64,000 bases of DNA from an uncultured Kordiimonas sp. (GCA_947500295.1 CANMRM010000001.1:744001-808000); one strand, 5' to 3'; counted from the first letter of the stretch, positions 1-9,040 are shown. Numbers and translations are program-made. Notes: generated by a model not told the origin, from the letters alone.

Positions 1-1748
1 AGGCCGCGGTCACCGCGCAGAACCCAGCGTACGTCTTGTGCAACTTCAACCTCGCTAGCCGGGACACTATTCAAATGAGTCACTCGTCCGCGTAAGTTGG
101 GGATCGTTACGATGTCATCAACACCATCTATTGATTGGGCAGTTTCTTCGAATTCCGCCACTTGGTAGGGCTGGATATCCAGCATGAAAAAGGCGGGCGC
201 TTCACTTGGAACCTGCTCGCCCAGTCTTTTGCCCAGGTTGCCCTCAATCAAAGCCAAACCGGCGAACAGCGTTAACCCCAGGCCGAGCGAAATCACTACA
301 GCACCTGTTGCGGCTCCGGGGCGGTGCAGGTTCGCAACAGCCATGCGCACAAGCGCATTCTTGGGTCGCGGCGCTGCTGCGGCGACCTTTTCGATCAGCC
401 AGCTCGTGAAGCGCAGCAGGCCAAGCGCTGCCCCCGACCCGGCCATAAAGCCTGCCGCCAGTATCTGGTTTTCTGACATACCGACGGCGAGCAGCACGAC
501 CATGGTGGCTGCACCGAAGATAATTGACGTGTAAACCAGCCGCGGCCAGCGGCCTTCTGGCGCTACAATCGCTCGAAACAGTCGAACAGCCGGTAGGTCG
601 CGTGCTTTGCCTAAGGGCCATACAGCAAAAGCGATTGTGATCATGATGCCATATATTGCTGCCAGCAACAGCGCGACCGGATACACGCCGCCATCAGGTT
701 TTACCGGCAGTGTGTCTGGGAGGAACTGAGCGAGTGTGCCTGGCAGGAAGGCACCCGCAAACAAACCGACAAAAATTGCTATCGTACCTATCAGCAATAT
801 CTGGATGAAATAGGTCTGGAAAACAACCGATCCATCTGCGCCCAGAATTTTCAGCGTTGCGATGGTTTTGGTTTTGCGGTCCATATAGCCACGGACAGCG
901 TTACCAACACCCACTCCGCCCACAACAAGGGCTGATATACCAACCAGTGTCAGGAACATTCCCATTTGTTCGATGAAGCGCCTCAGGCCGGGAGCGCTCG
1001 TTCCGCGATCGCGTACGCGCCAGTTCTCATCCGGGAAGGCTTCTTTCATGAGCTCGCGGGTGGCATCAACATCGGCACCCGGCGCGAGACGGATTTTATA
1101 GTAGAAATTCACCAGGCTCCCAGTGGTGACAAGGCCGGTCTGTGCCAGGGCATCACGGCCTATCATCACGGTAGGGCCAAGCTGAAAACCCAGATTTGCC
1201 TTGTCCGGCTCCCGGTCGATCATGGCCCGGATATCTGCTTTAATACGCCCGAAAACCAGCGTATCCCCCACCGCCACGTTCATTTTGTCCGCAAGCAACG
1301 GGTCAATTGCGACACCCCAAACGCCGTTTAATTCGGAAAAGAGGGCATCGTTGTCGAGTGTTGGTGATGTATCGAACGAGCCATACAATGGGTAGAGTCC
1401 GTCGACGGCACGCAATTCAACCAGGGTTGATGAGGGCACACCGTCAACGCGGGCCATCGTGCGCAGGCGAGCTGACGACGATACTTCACCCGTGTCACCG
1501 AACCAGGCAATTGCTTCTGGCGTGGCTTCCCGTTGGTAGATGTTGACTTCGATGTCGCCACCCAGGATCGACTGCCCCTCTCGCTCCAGTCCCTCCTGAA
1601 TTGCACGGGTCAAGGAGCCAATGGCAGCAATGGCGGTCACGCCTAAAATCAGGCAGGCCATGAAAACCTTGAAGCCATTAAGGCCTGCACGCAGTTCCCG
1701 AAGCGCTAGTTTCAGGGCTATCGGGGTGTTCGCATGCCGGGTAATCAT
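1..1748 (-). CDS. ybbP: YbbP-like ABC transporter permease (FtsX/MacB type), 3' end beyond window
   Basis: Inner-membrane permease that pairs with the ATPase encoded just upstream. The frame is open from ATG at 1748 to the window edge, about 582 codons; YbbP-like proteins run to roughly 800 residues, so the C-terminus is outside. One membrane segment near residues 25-47 is followed by a periplasmic region. A first FtsX-type block has membrane segments near 258-280, 309-335 and 350-375, and further segments near 405-440 and 480-503 start the second half typical of the duplicated YbbP architecture. The start overlaps the ATPase stop (ATGA, 4 bp), so the two are translationally coupled. The family is linked to export of lipids or other hydrophobic molecules; the substrate is not known here. 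Confidence 0.9.
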   Translation of the reverse strand, partial: MITRHANTPIALKLALRELRAGLNGFKVFMACLILGVTAIAAIGSLTRAIQEGLEREGQSILGGDIEVNIYQREATPEAIAWFGDTGEVSSSARLRTMARVDGVPSSTLVELRAVDGLYPLYGSFDTSPTLDNDALFSELNGVWGVAIDPLLADKMNVAVGDTLVFGRIKADIRAMIDREPDKANLGFQLGPTVMIGRDALAQTGLVTTGSLVNFYYKIRLAPGADVDATRELMKEAFPDENWRVRDRGTSAPGLRRFIEQMGMFLTLVGISALVVGGVGVGNAVRGYMDRKTKTIATLKILGADGSVVFQTYFIQILLIGTIAIFVGLFAGAFLPGTLAQFLPDTLPVKPDGGVYPVALLLAAIYGIMITIAFAVWPLGKARDLPAVRLFRAIVAPEGRWPRLVYTSIIFGAATMVVLLAVGMSENQILAAGFMAGSGAALGLLRFTSWLIEKVAAAAPRPKNALVRMAVANLHRPGAATGAVVISLGLGLTLFAGLALIEGNLGKRLGEQVPSEAPAFFMLDIQPYQVAEFEETAQSIDGVDDIVTIPNLRGRVTHLNSVPASEVEVAQDVRWVLRGDRG

Positions 1749-2485
1749 GACTGCGCCGCCTTGGGAAGGAGGTCGGTGTCGATGCTAACCGACTGGGTGT
1801 CGCCCGTGTCATCAACGATACGGCCATCTGCCATTGAAATAACCCTGTCGCAGCGGTCCGCGAGAGCAGGGTCATGGGTCACAAGCACGAGGGTCGATCT
1901 GCGTTTGTTGGAAAGGTCGAAGATCAAATCGATAATATCGCGGCCGGTTTTGCCGTCCAGATTGCCGGTTGGTTCGTCACCAAAAAGTATTGAAGGCTCA
2001 GGCGCAATCGCGCGTGCAAGTGCCACACGCTGCTGTTCACCGCCTGAAAGTTGCGCAGGGTAGTGATCCATACGATGAGCGAGGCCAACGGCTTCCAATT
2101 CTCTTGAAGCCTGGTCGAAAGCGTCATTGACGCCAGCAAGCTCAAGCGGCACAGCAACATTTTCGAGCGCTGTCATGGTTGGAATAAGATGGAAAGCCTG
2201 CATAACGATGCCGACCCGGCTGAGCCTGTGGCGCGCCAGTGCGTCCTCGTCGGCACCTTCGAAGGCCAGCCCGTCCACATTTACCGTGCCAGTGGTCGCT
2301 TGCTCCAGGCCGGTCATCAGGCTCATCAGTGAAGACTTGCCGGAACCCGACGGACCGACGATGCCGACAGTTTCGCCGCGCTCTATGGCAAAATTGATTT
2401 CTTTTAGGATATTGACGGGTCCTGCGCCGGACTCCAGAGTCAATGAAACATTCGTGAGTTCAATAACAGGTTGTGGCTTTGTCAT
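1745..2485 (-). CDS. ybbA: YbbA/LolD-family ABC transporter ATP-binding protein
   Basis: ATPase of the YbbAP exporter, 246 residues. Walker A GPSGSGKSS lies at about residues 44-52, the Q-loop Gln near 96, the signature LSGGEQQR at 146-153 and Walker B ILFGDEPT at 166-173, the layout of the LolD/MacB ATPase family. ATG 2485 is preferred over a TTG at 2509 because a GAGG stretch precedes it and the eight extra residues are not family-like. It is divergent from tesA, the arrangement also found in E. coli (tesA next to ybbA-ybbP), which supports the assignment. Confidence 0.93.
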   Translation of the reverse strand: MTKPQPVIELTNVSLTLESGAGPVNILKEINFAIERGETVGIVGPSGSGKSSLMSLMTGLEQATTGTVNVDGLAFEGADEDALARHRLSRVGIVMQAFHLIPTMTALENVAVPLELAGVNDAFDQASRELEAVGLAHRMDHYPAQLSGGEQQRVALARAIAPEPSILFGDEPTGNLDGKTGRDIIDLIFDLSNKRRSTLVLVTHDPALADRCDRVISMADGRIVDDTGDTQSVSIDTDLLPKAAQS

Positions 2486-2558
2486 TGTAATTTTTTTCCT
2501 CGCTGCCAAATATGAAGCTTCTTATTGTTAATTACGTCCATAGCTAGGGACTCGGATC

Positions 2559-3236
2559 ATGAAGGTCAATCGCCTCACCAAAATATTATATATGAAGCTT
2601 TTCGCCGCTTTTGCGCTCTTTTTTGCGGCTAATAGCGCAGTTTTTGCGGCGGATGGGTCCGATTCCGGTGAGCCAATCGCCGTTCTGGCGTTCGGTGACA
2701 GCCTGACGGCGGGATACGGATTGCCCGCTGGAGAAGGGTTTGTAGACCAGCTTCAGGTTTGGCTCGAAGAGGAACTCGGCGCGCCGGTGCAGGTCATAAA
2801 TGGCGGTGTTTCCGGTGATACGTCAACTGGTGGTCGGTCTCGGCTGGACTGGGCTTTGGCGCCTATCAAGGCAGGACAACCCGATTTGGTGATCCTGGAG
2901 TTGGGGGCCAACGATGCCCTGCGGGGGGTCGCCCCAGAGATAACTCGCCAGAACATGGATGCGATGCTGAAAACCTTGACGGACCGGAACATTCCCACCC
3001 TTGTTGCGGGTATGCTTGCGTCTCCGAGCTGGGGACCACAGTATGAAGCAGCGTTCAACAGCATCTACTCCGATCTTTCCGAACAGTATAGTGTGCCATT
3101 GTATCCGTTTTTCCTGGACGGTGTCGCCACCATCCCCGAGCTCAATCAGGCGGACGGCCTTCACCCGACAAAAGAAGGCGTGGCCATCATCATCGAGAAA
3201 ATTGGGCCTTATGTGAAACAAGCCCTTTCCCGCTGA
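2559..3236 (+). CDS. tesA: Arylesterase / lysophospholipase-type GDSL thioesterase TesA
   Basis: Periplasmic SGNH hydrolase acting on esters, acyl-thioesters or lysophospholipids. The N-terminus has basic residues and a hydrophobic stretch ending near residue 30 in an Ala-rich signal-peptidase site. All four SGNH blocks are visible: GDSL at 46-49 (Ser48 nucleophile), the Gly of GGVSGDT near 82-88, GAND at 116-119, and DGLHP at 199-203 (Asp199, His202). The 225-residue precursor matches the family size. An alternative start lies at 2592 but has no ribosome site. The first 70 bases upstream are shared with the divergent ybbA operon. Confidence 0.93.
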   Translation: MKVNRLTKILYMKLFAAFALFFAANSAVFAADGSDSGEPIAVLAFGDSLTAGYGLPAGEGFVDQLQVWLEEELGAPVQVINGGVSGDTSTGGRSRLDWALAPIKAGQPDLVILELGANDALRGVAPEITRQNMDAMLKTLTDRNIPTLVAGMLASPSWGPQYEAAFNSIYSDLSEQYSVPLYPFFLDGVATIPELNQADGLHPTKEGVAIIIEKIGPYVKQALSR

Positions 3237-3282
3237 TTCGTTTCAGGCTAGACTCCTTTTATCGTCAGGATAGGAGGTGCAT

Positions 3283-3891
3283 ATGGCCCGTCTTTTTGTC
3301 GGCTTGGAGCTGGACCCCCTGATAGTTGACGACCTCACAAATGCCAGAGGTGGCGTCGAGGGCGCGCACTGGCAGCGCGACAATCAGCTCCATATGACAC
3401 TGGCCTTCATCGGCGATGCTTCCCGAAAAACCAAACGCGAGATTGAAGACACGCTGGCGCGTATCCGTTTTGAACCTTTCGAAATGTGTCTGTCAGGTGT
3501 TGGAATGTTCGGTAAGCCCAAACAACCCAAAGTGCTTTGGGCCAGTGTTGAGCACAAAAAACCAGTTGCGCATCTTCATGAAAAAATTGCTGCTGCCATG
3601 GCGCAAATTGACGTGGAAATCGACCGGCGCAAGTTTAAGCCTCATGTAACACTCGCGCGCTTCCGGCGTGGTGCCCATGCCCGGGTCGGTGACTGGCTGA
3701 CCGAAAACGAGCGCTTGTTGACGCAGTCGATGCTGGTTGACCGTTTTGTGCTGTATTCCAGCGAGCGTACGTCTGAGGGGTCTTTTTATCGTCACGAAGC
3801 GGAATTTCATGCCCTGGGTCATGAAATGCTGAACCAGGATGCGGTGGAAGATGCCATGACGGCAGAGTGGTCACTGGTTGGTGCCGCTTAG
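3283..3891 (+). CDS. thpR: RNA 2',3'-cyclic phosphodiesterase (ThpR, 2H family)
   Basis: Small cytosolic 2H phosphoesterase, 202 residues, that opens 2',3'-cyclic phosphates on RNA ends; older annotations call it 2'-5' RNA ligase. The two catalytic tetrapeptides are HMTL (37-40) and HVTL (121-124), giving the two histidines of the family. A perfect AGGAGG at 3272-3277 sits five bases before ATG 3283 and decides this start over the in-frame GTG at 3277. Intergenic distance to tesA is 46 bp, so co-transcription is likely. Confidence 0.9.
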   Translation: MARLFVGLELDPLIVDDLTNARGGVEGAHWQRDNQLHMTLAFIGDASRKTKREIEDTLARIRFEPFEMCLSGVGMFGKPKQPKVLWASVEHKKPVAHLHEKIAAAMAQIDVEIDRRKFKPHVTLARFRRGAHARVGDWLTENERLLTQSMLVDRFVLYSSERTSEGSFYRHEAEFHALGHEMLNQDAVEDAMTAEWSLVGAA

Positions 3892-3894
3892 GTA

Positions 3895-4794
3895 CTATTC
3901 GGCAGTTAAATTGGTGGTAGGCAGTGTTGTGCTTTTCATTTCGCGTGCCATCGTAAGAACAGCGTCCATTATTATATTTTGCTTTCGCCACTGCAGAAAG
4001 TGATTCATGCCGTCAATTTTGACTATCTCGAGCTTTGTGGTGCCAGTCAAGGTGCGCTGCATGAACGGGACATTTTCATAGGGAACCAGATCGTCTTCCG
4101 TGCCGTGAATGATTGTTACGGGTTGCTCGATAGAGGAAAGCTTGGGCATCAACAGCCGCAATTCATCTTCAAGGGCTATCAGTTCACGGTTCGAGTGACG
4201 GGCAACAGCGGGCAACAGCCAGCTTATCGGCGGGATGTTGCCGATATACTGAATAAACAGCACGTCTTCCAGATCCGGGTCCAGCGCACCCGCCAGGACA
4301 AGAATACCACCAACGTCGTCAGGATAGTTTGCCGCCGCAGCGGCAACGATTGGCCCTCCCAGAGAATGACCGGCAAGGATTGTCTTCCGGCCATCGCGGG
4401 TTTTGAAAAGCGGCGCCAGAACCGCTGCCTGATCGTCCAGTGCCACCATCTGCTTTTTTGGTTTGGTAAAACCAAAGCCAGGCCTGTCAACAGCGATGAA
4501 CTCAAAGCCCTCGGGCACATTTTTGAGCAAGTCATACCAGTTGCCACCGGCGTCGCCGGGCGTGCCGTGCACAAAAATAACGCGTTGTCCAGTTGGGTCA
4601 CCAGCCCGCAAATAGCTCAGCTCCACGCCGCCGGCTACATCTGCCTTGATTGTATCACGGGCAACATACTCATCGCTTACAAACTTGGATTCGAAATCCA
4701 CGAATATGCCCGCGCACCCCACAAGCGCGAGAGGCAGCAGGAAAATCACCACCCAGAACTTGAGAGATGTCAGCATTTTTTTTAGTCGTGACAA
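3895..4794 (-). CDS. Alpha/beta hydrolase, predicted lipoprotein
   Basis: 299-residue alpha/beta hydrolase. The N-terminus is basic then strongly hydrophobic and ends in a lipobox-like LVGC (Cys27), so the protein is probably lipid-anchored outside the inner membrane. The fold markers are an HGTPG oxyanion loop near 76-80, the nucleophile elbow GHSLGG (Ser144), an acidic GTEDD (Asp234/235) and GMNH (His265). No particular substrate can be read from this. It is convergent with thpR, with three bases between the stop codons. Confidence 0.85.
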   Translation of the reverse strand: MSRLKKMLTSLKFWVVIFLLPLALVGCAGIFVDFESKFVSDEYVARDTIKADVAGGVELSYLRAGDPTGQRVIFVHGTPGDAGGNWYDLLKNVPEGFEFIAVDRPGFGFTKPKKQMVALDDQAAVLAPLFKTRDGRKTILAGHSLGGPIVAAAAANYPDDVGGILVLAGALDPDLEDVLFIQYIGNIPPISWLLPAVARHSNRELIALEDELRLLMPKLSSIEQPVTIIHGTEDDLVPYENVPFMQRTLTGTTKLEIVKIDGMNHFLQWRKQNIIMDAVLTMAREMKSTTLPTTNLTAE

Positions 4795-4879
4795 GGGCGA
4801 ACCTTTGGCCAGTTATGCGTTTCAGGTGAGGGCACTTTAGCGGAAAGTAGCTGGGTTTTCAGTTCACATTGAGTTGAGT

Positions 4880-5755
4880 TTAAAAGCCCAGATGGTCAAG
4901 GCGTTCCCCAACCTGATCCACATACCCACCGCCAAAAAGGCGCACATGCACAAGCAGGGGCCAAAGCTGATAAATGATTTTTCGTGTTGTTTGATACTCG
5001 GCTTCCACGGGCCTGAGTTCATTGTAGGCATCAAAAAACGAGAGTGCCAGACCACCCATCAAATCGATAAACGCCAGGTCCATTTCAGCGTGTCCGTATG
5101 AAATTGCGGGATCGATGAAACCTGCGGCCCGGTCACCATCGATAAGGATATTGCCAGCCCAAAGGTCACCATGTAGCAAGCTGGAAGGCGGCTGCTTTGG
5201 CAAAAAATGGTCGATTTTCGCCGCAAAGGCTTCGATGCGGGTCATCAGGTCTTTTGACATTTTCCCCGTCCGCGTGGCTGAGCCAGCCATGGCGAGTAGG
5301 CGACGCTCAACAAAAAATTCACACCAGTTGTCTGCGGCTTTGTTTTGCTGCGGCAACGGGCCAATGAAGGTGTCCTTTTCAAACCCGTAATACGGGAAAC
5401 GGTTCTTTGGCTGTACGTCGTGCAATTTTGCCACATGGGATGCAATATCGCGTGCTGCTGCCGTAGTGTCGGCGACACCTGCGTGCTCCAGATAGCTGAT
5501 CACCAGGAGGCCTTTGCTTTGAAACAAAACTTCCGGCACCGGCAAATCGGAGGCGGCCGCGAGATGCTTCAACATCATCTTTTCCGTGGCGGTTGTGTCG
5601 GGCTGGTCCATTCGCGGACGCTTGGCCACTACCTGCCGCCCGTCATCAAGGGTAAGCAGCGATACGTCTGCGATGTCCCCACCACTTAGTGGTCGAGACT
5701 TTATAATTCGGGCACCCAATGCTGCCTGAAGTTTCTCGCTAACCAATCCTGTCAT
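4880..5755 (-). CDS. Fructosamine/ketosamine-3-kinase-like phosphotransferase
   Basis: 291-residue kinase of the aminoglycoside phosphotransferase fold. The catalytic loop HGDLWAGN is at about 195-202 and the metal-binding acidic residue in FIDPA at about 214-218, a combination typical of the fructosamine-kinase family, which phosphorylates sugar amines on glycated proteins and so promotes deglycation. The upstream phosphatase ends inside its start (overlap 5752-5755), so the two are coupled. Pairing of this kinase with a low-molecular-weight phosphatase is common in proteobacteria. Confidence 0.87.
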   Translation of the reverse strand: MTGLVSEKLQAALGARIIKSRPLSGGDIADVSLLTLDDGRQVVAKRPRMDQPDTTATEKMMLKHLAAASDLPVPEVLFQSKGLLVISYLEHAGVADTTAAARDIASHVAKLHDVQPKNRFPYYGFEKDTFIGPLPQQNKAADNWCEFFVERRLLAMAGSATRTGKMSKDLMTRIEAFAAKIDHFLPKQPPSSLLHGDLWAGNILIDGDRAAGFIDPAISYGHAEMDLAFIDLMGGLALSFFDAYNELRPVEAEYQTTRKIIYQLWPLLVHVRLFGGGYVDQVGERLDHLGF

Positions 5756-6231
5756 GTTGGAAAATGCCGCTCTTTAATGTGTGCAAGCAGGCCTTCCGCC
5801 GCCTTTTCTGCCGCTGCATAGCAAGTGTCAAACTGGTTACTTGGGCCATAATAAGGGTCTGGCATCTCGTCAATTGGAACATCCGGCGCGAAGGTCAGGA
5901 ACAGACTTATCCGGTCTTCAAAACCCTTGGGGCATCTTGCCAGCATGTCTGAGAGGTTTTCGTGGTCCATCACAAGGATGTGGTCGAATTTTTCAAAATC
6001 TCTGTCCGTAACCTTGCGAGAGCGCTGCCTGCCAATGTCCACCTTGTTCTTGCGCGCGGTCTCCTGTGCTCGAGGGTCAGGCGGCGACCCGGCATGATAA
6101 CCAATGGTGCCGGCACTATCTATGGATATGCTGCTCTGCAAACCAGCCTCTTCCACAGCAGCCCGAAAGGCACCTTCCGCCATTGGCGACCGACAAATAT
6201 TACCCATGCAAACAAAAAGAACCGACGTCAC
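5752..6231 (-). CDS. Low-molecular-weight protein-tyrosine phosphatase
   Basis: 159-residue LMW phosphatase. The P-loop C-X5-R is CMGNICRS (Cys8, Arg14) and the general acid Asp lies in DPYYG near residue 125. The start is set at GTG 6231 because the family begins just a few residues before the P-loop; a much longer open frame upstream to 6498 lies antisense to the sirtuin gene and is not coding. It overlaps the kinase gene by 4 bp. It dephosphorylates tyrosine or small phosphate esters in the cytosol; the physiological target is unknown. Confidence 0.9.
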   Translation of the reverse strand: MTSVLFVCMGNICRSPMAEGAFRAAVEEAGLQSSISIDSAGTIGYHAGSPPDPRAQETARKNKVDIGRQRSRKVTDRDFEKFDHILVMDHENLSDMLARCPKGFEDRISLFLTFAPDVPIDEMPDPYYGPSNQFDTCYAAAEKAAEGLLAHIKERHFPT

Positions 6232-6314
6232 ACAGAACTCCCTTGTGCTCGAATTACAAGCCGCTAGGCTGATTGCCAAACGATGCAGCCAAAATGTGCC
6301 AAAAGGAACGATGC

Positions 6315-7031
6315 GTGGCCAGCTATAAAAATATTGTTGTGCTGACGGGCGCGGGAATTTCGGCGGAGTCCGGCGTGTCGACCTTCCGCGATTCCGGTGG
6401 GTTGTGGGAAAAGCATCGCATTGAAGATGTTGCAACGCCCGACGCTTTTCGTCGTGACCCGGAACGTGTTCAGAATTTCTATAACCTGCGGCGGGCACAG
6501 CTTTCTGCCGTCGAACCCCATGCGGCTCATTTTGCCCTCGGCAGGCTTGAAAAAGAGCTCGAAGGGCGCGTCACTGTCGTGACCCAGAATGTGGACAATC
6601 TGCATGAGCGCGGCGGCAGCACAAACATCATTCATATGCACGGTGAGTTGGCGAAAGTCCGCTGTCAGACGTGCCATCAGGTTTTTGAGTGGCTTGAAGA
6701 CTGTACTCAGGAAACATCCTGTCCAGCATGTGGGCAATCACCGGCGCTTCGACCGCACATCGTGTGGTTTGGCGAAATGCCGTTTGAGATGGACCGGATC
6801 GAGAGCCTTCTTTATGAATGTGATCTGTTTGTTTCTGTGGGCACCAGCGGCAATGTATATCCTGCAGCCGGTTTTGTTGCCGCGGTGCGTTCGCATGGCA
6901 TGGCGCACACTATTGAGGTCAACCTGGAGCCAAGCGAAGGAGTTAGTTACTTTGCGGAAACCAGGCATGGCAAAGCTGGCGAGCTTTTGCCGGAACTTGT
7001 TGAAGAATTGTTGACGTTAAGGAAGAAATGA
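6315..7031 (+). CDS. cobB: NAD-dependent protein deacylase, sirtuin class III
   Basis: Cytosolic sirtuin, 238 residues, which removes acyl groups from lysine using NAD. Visible motifs: GAGIS (12-16), TQNVDNLH (90-97), the catalytic His in HMHG (109), and the zinc ligands CQTC (117,120) and CPAC (136,139). Tyr56 and Arg59 in FYNLRR match the Y-x-x-R pair that lets class III sirtuins (SIRT5, CobB) accept succinyl and malonyl groups, so desuccinylase activity is a reasonable inference. GTG 6315 is chosen because an AAGGA lies seven bases upstream; in-frame ATGs at 6273 and 6294 lack one. Confidence 0.92.
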   Translation: MASYKNIVVLTGAGISAESGVSTFRDSGGLWEKHRIEDVATPDAFRRDPERVQNFYNLRRAQLSAVEPHAAHFALGRLEKELEGRVTVVTQNVDNLHERGGSTNIIHMHGELAKVRCQTCHQVFEWLEDCTQETSCPACGQSPALRPHIVWFGEMPFEMDRIESLLYECDLFVSVGTSGNVYPAAGFVAAVRSHGMAHTIEVNLEPSEGVSYFAETRHGKAGELLPELVEELLTLRKK

Positions 7032-7333
7032 TGAGCAACCGTCCAACTGAGCTGTCTGACACCGCCCGTAACCAAGCCATGGCCGAGATTGATGGCTGGG
7101 CCTATGATGCTGATGCTAAAGCGATCAACAAAACTTTTTCATTTAAGGATTTTAGTGAAGCCTGGGGTTTTATGAACCGGGCCGCTCTGCTTGCCGAAAA
7201 AATGGACCATCATCCTGAGTGGTTTAATGTCTATAATCGTGTTGAAGTTAAGATGACCACACATGATGCAGGTGGAGTAACCGAATTGGACATTCAGATG
7301 GCGAACGCAATGGAGTCATTTGCAGCCGGCTAG
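7028..7333 (+). CDS. phhB: 4a-hydroxytetrahydrobiopterin (pterin-4a-carbinolamine) dehydratase
   Basis: 101-residue dehydratase that recycles the hydroxypterin left by aromatic amino acid hydroxylases. The catalytic histidine cluster is visible as DHHPEW with a third His in MTTHDAGG. Its ATG (7028) overlaps the sirtuin stop (ATGA). No phenylalanine hydroxylase gene is in the window, so the role may be a moonlighting one. The stop codon shares CTAG with the stop of the convergent PAS gene. Confidence 0.92.
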   Translation: MMSNRPTELSDTARNQAMAEIDGWAYDADAKAINKTFSFKDFSEAWGFMNRAALLAEKMDHHPEWFNVYNRVEVKMTTHDAGGVTELDIQMANAMESFAAG

Positions 7334-7845
7334 CCCCGGCTCTTGTTCCATTCGACCGGGTAAACCCGCGAGTCGGAAGGATCGAAATCCTCACTGAGAT
7401 CAATTTGCTCGATGCGCTTGAAGTTCGTCACCACCATGATCTTATCGACAGTCTGATGGTCACCTGCCAGCGGAAGGTAAAGGCTGCTTGCCTGTTTGAA
7501 ATCTGCCTTGGGGCCGATGTATGGTACTTCGCAGAACAAAGGTTCCCCGGATGCTCGTACCTTGTCGATGATGGACCAGATTTTGGAGCCACGGCCCTTG
7601 CCATCGATTTCGTTCAATGACTGGCCGGTATAGTCTTCAAACAGGAACTCTCTCAGTTTGGTGCCGATCAGACGATATCTGTAATCAACTGGGTCGGTTT
7701 CCACATCCAGCACGGCAACATACGCCATTCGGTGGCGCATATCGGTGACTTTAATGTCATTTCGGCAAGGGTAAGGACCGCCCGAATCTGGGCATGCTTT
7801 CAGCCAGTATCGCAGGACTTCGTCCTGAACTTCGCTCATTTTCAT
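7330..7845 (-). CDS. PAS-domain protein (PAS_5 / DUF1488-like alphaproteobacterial type)
   Basis: 171-residue soluble protein with a single PAS-like fold over most of its length. The VDYRYRLIGTKL and FLFEDYTGQSL segments (about 60-85) resemble the short alphaproteobacterial stand-alone PAS_5 proteins. No output domain follows, so it would act by binding a partner or ligand. It is convergent with the carbinolamine dehydratase gene, the stop codons overlapping by 4 bp, and only about 100 bp from nudC. The ligand and function are unknown. Confidence 0.72.
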   Translation of the reverse strand: MKMSEVQDEVLRYWLKACPDSGGPYPCRNDIKVTDMRHRMAYVAVLDVETDPVDYRYRLIGTKLREFLFEDYTGQSLNEIDGKGRGSKIWSIIDKVRASGEPLFCEVPYIGPKADFKQASSLYLPLAGDHQTVDKIMVVTNFKRIEQIDLSEDFDPSDSRVYPVEWNKSRG

Positions 7846-7945
7846 AATGAGGTCTCCCAGCCCGCCCCCAGCCGCGGAATATTGTCACTATTACGTTGAA
7901 GATGAAAGCCGTCAATTGATTACGGTGGCAAAGTCGAAACGCGGA

Positions 7946-8857
7946 CTATTGGGTATTCAGCCAATAGGCGAGAAGATTGTGTGCGATGGCAATGGGTGGG
8001 GGCATGAAAAAATCGGGCGTTTCTCCCCGTATGGCGGCGGTGGCTTCGTCGCGGGTAATCCAGCGCGCATCGTCAATTTCTGTCTCATCCAGTGTCAGTT
8101 CCTTGCCGTTTACCTCGGCAATGCAGCCGATCATGAGGCTGGACGGCCAGGGCCAAGGCTGGTTTGCAACGATCGAGACGGATGTGGCTGTCACGCCTGC
8201 TTCTTCCATCAGTTCGCGCGCAACCGCTTCCTCGATGGTTTCGCCGGGTTCCATAAAACCGGCCAGCGCCGAGAAAAAACCGGGTGGCAGATGAGGTCCC
8301 CGGCCAACAAGTGCTTCTTCGCCGTGCGTCGCCAGCATGATAACGACCGGGTCCGTGCGGGGGAAATGATTGGCTTTGCAGCTTGGGCAGATGCGCTCGT
8401 ATCCCGCTCTGGTCAATTCAGACGGCTCGCCACATTTGGCGCAAAAACGGTGCGTTTCGTGCCAGCTCAGCATCGATTTGGCCTGCGCAACAATGCCGAG
8501 ATCAGGGTGTGCCGAACCGGCTTTCATCGCAAGCGCTCTTGCATCCCTGAATTTGGCGTCGGGAAACAAATTCTCGAACTCCGATTCATCCCCTTCCAGC
8601 GCTGCGGCGTAGCGGGGGGCGCCGTCCTGCAACCCCAGGAAAACCTGGGTGCCAAGCGGCAGATAGGCGCACTGTCGGTGGGTAAGCCAACTGATGGCGC
8701 CAACCGCATCACTGAGGATTTGGCCATCTACCAGCAGCATAAGCCGGGCATCTGCTTGCCGCATCATGTCGCCCATGGTGGCGTCGTCTTTCCTGAGATG
8801 GTCTGCCCGATCGAGCGGATTGCCCGAAAAGAAAGTCTGAATTTTATGGAGTGTCAT
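7946..8857 (-). CDS. nudC: NADH pyrophosphatase / NAD-cap decapping hydrolase NudC
   Basis: 303-residue Nudix hydrolase that cleaves NADH and the NAD cap on RNA. A four-cysteine zinc ribbon (CAKC ... CPSC) lies in the middle of the protein, followed by a Nudix box with the REL-x-EEAG core after GFMEPGE. The NudC hallmark NQPWPWPSS follows, which distinguishes it from other Nudix enzymes. The length is usual for alphaproteobacterial NudC with the N-terminal NUDIX-like domain. Confidence 0.93.
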   Translation of the reverse strand: MTLHKIQTFFSGNPLDRADHLRKDDATMGDMMRQADARLMLLVDGQILSDAVGAISWLTHRQCAYLPLGTQVFLGLQDGAPRYAAALEGDESEFENLFPDAKFRDARALAMKAGSAHPDLGIVAQAKSMLSWHETHRFCAKCGEPSELTRAGYERICPSCKANHFPRTDPVVIMLATHGEEALVGRGPHLPPGFFSALAGFMEPGETIEEAVARELMEEAGVTATSVSIVANQPWPWPSSLMIGCIAEVNGKELTLDETEIDDARWITRDEATAAIRGETPDFFMPPPIAIAHNLLAYWLNTQ

Positions 8858-8907
8858 TTTTGAGCCCTGAACCTGCGATAAATATTACTTAGCACGTGCG
8901 AATCCGC

Positions 8908-8938
8908 TTGCAAGTCCAAGGAACAGTCGCCATATAAG
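8908..8938 (+). promoter_or_regulatory. Candidate promoter for the SRP RNA
   Basis: TTGCAA at 8908-8913 and TATAAG at 8933-8938, 19 bp apart, lie just before the SRP RNA. The spacing is long, so this is only a plausible sigma-70-type promoter. Confidence 0.35.
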
Positions 8939-8940
8939 CC

Positions 8941-9040
8941 GCGGGAGAGCCGGCGGACATGCCGCTCGCCAATCCGGTCAGGTCCGAGAGGAAGCAGCCG
9001 TAACGAGTTTGGCCTGGGTCGTGCAGGCTTTCCCACCTTT
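8941..9040 (+). ncRNA. ffs: Signal recognition particle RNA (bacterial small type, 4.5S)
   Basis: RNA scaffold that binds Ffh and targets nascent membrane proteins. The diagnostic core GGTCAGGTCC followed by GGAAGCAGCC and GTAACGA is at 8977-9006. The ends pair: GGGAGAGCC (8943-8951) with GGCTTTCCC (9026-9034), nine base pairs including one G-U. The gene lies about 125 bp upstream of dnaX, its usual place in alphaproteobacteria. The apical loop reads C-GAGA-G rather than the common C-GGAA-G. The exact ends are estimates. Confidence 0.9.

Noticed and set aside
6232-6498. N-terminal extension of the LMW phosphatase up to 6498
   Set aside because: This part is antisense to the sirtuin coding region and has no phosphatase features; the P-loop lies at the usual distance from GTG 6231.
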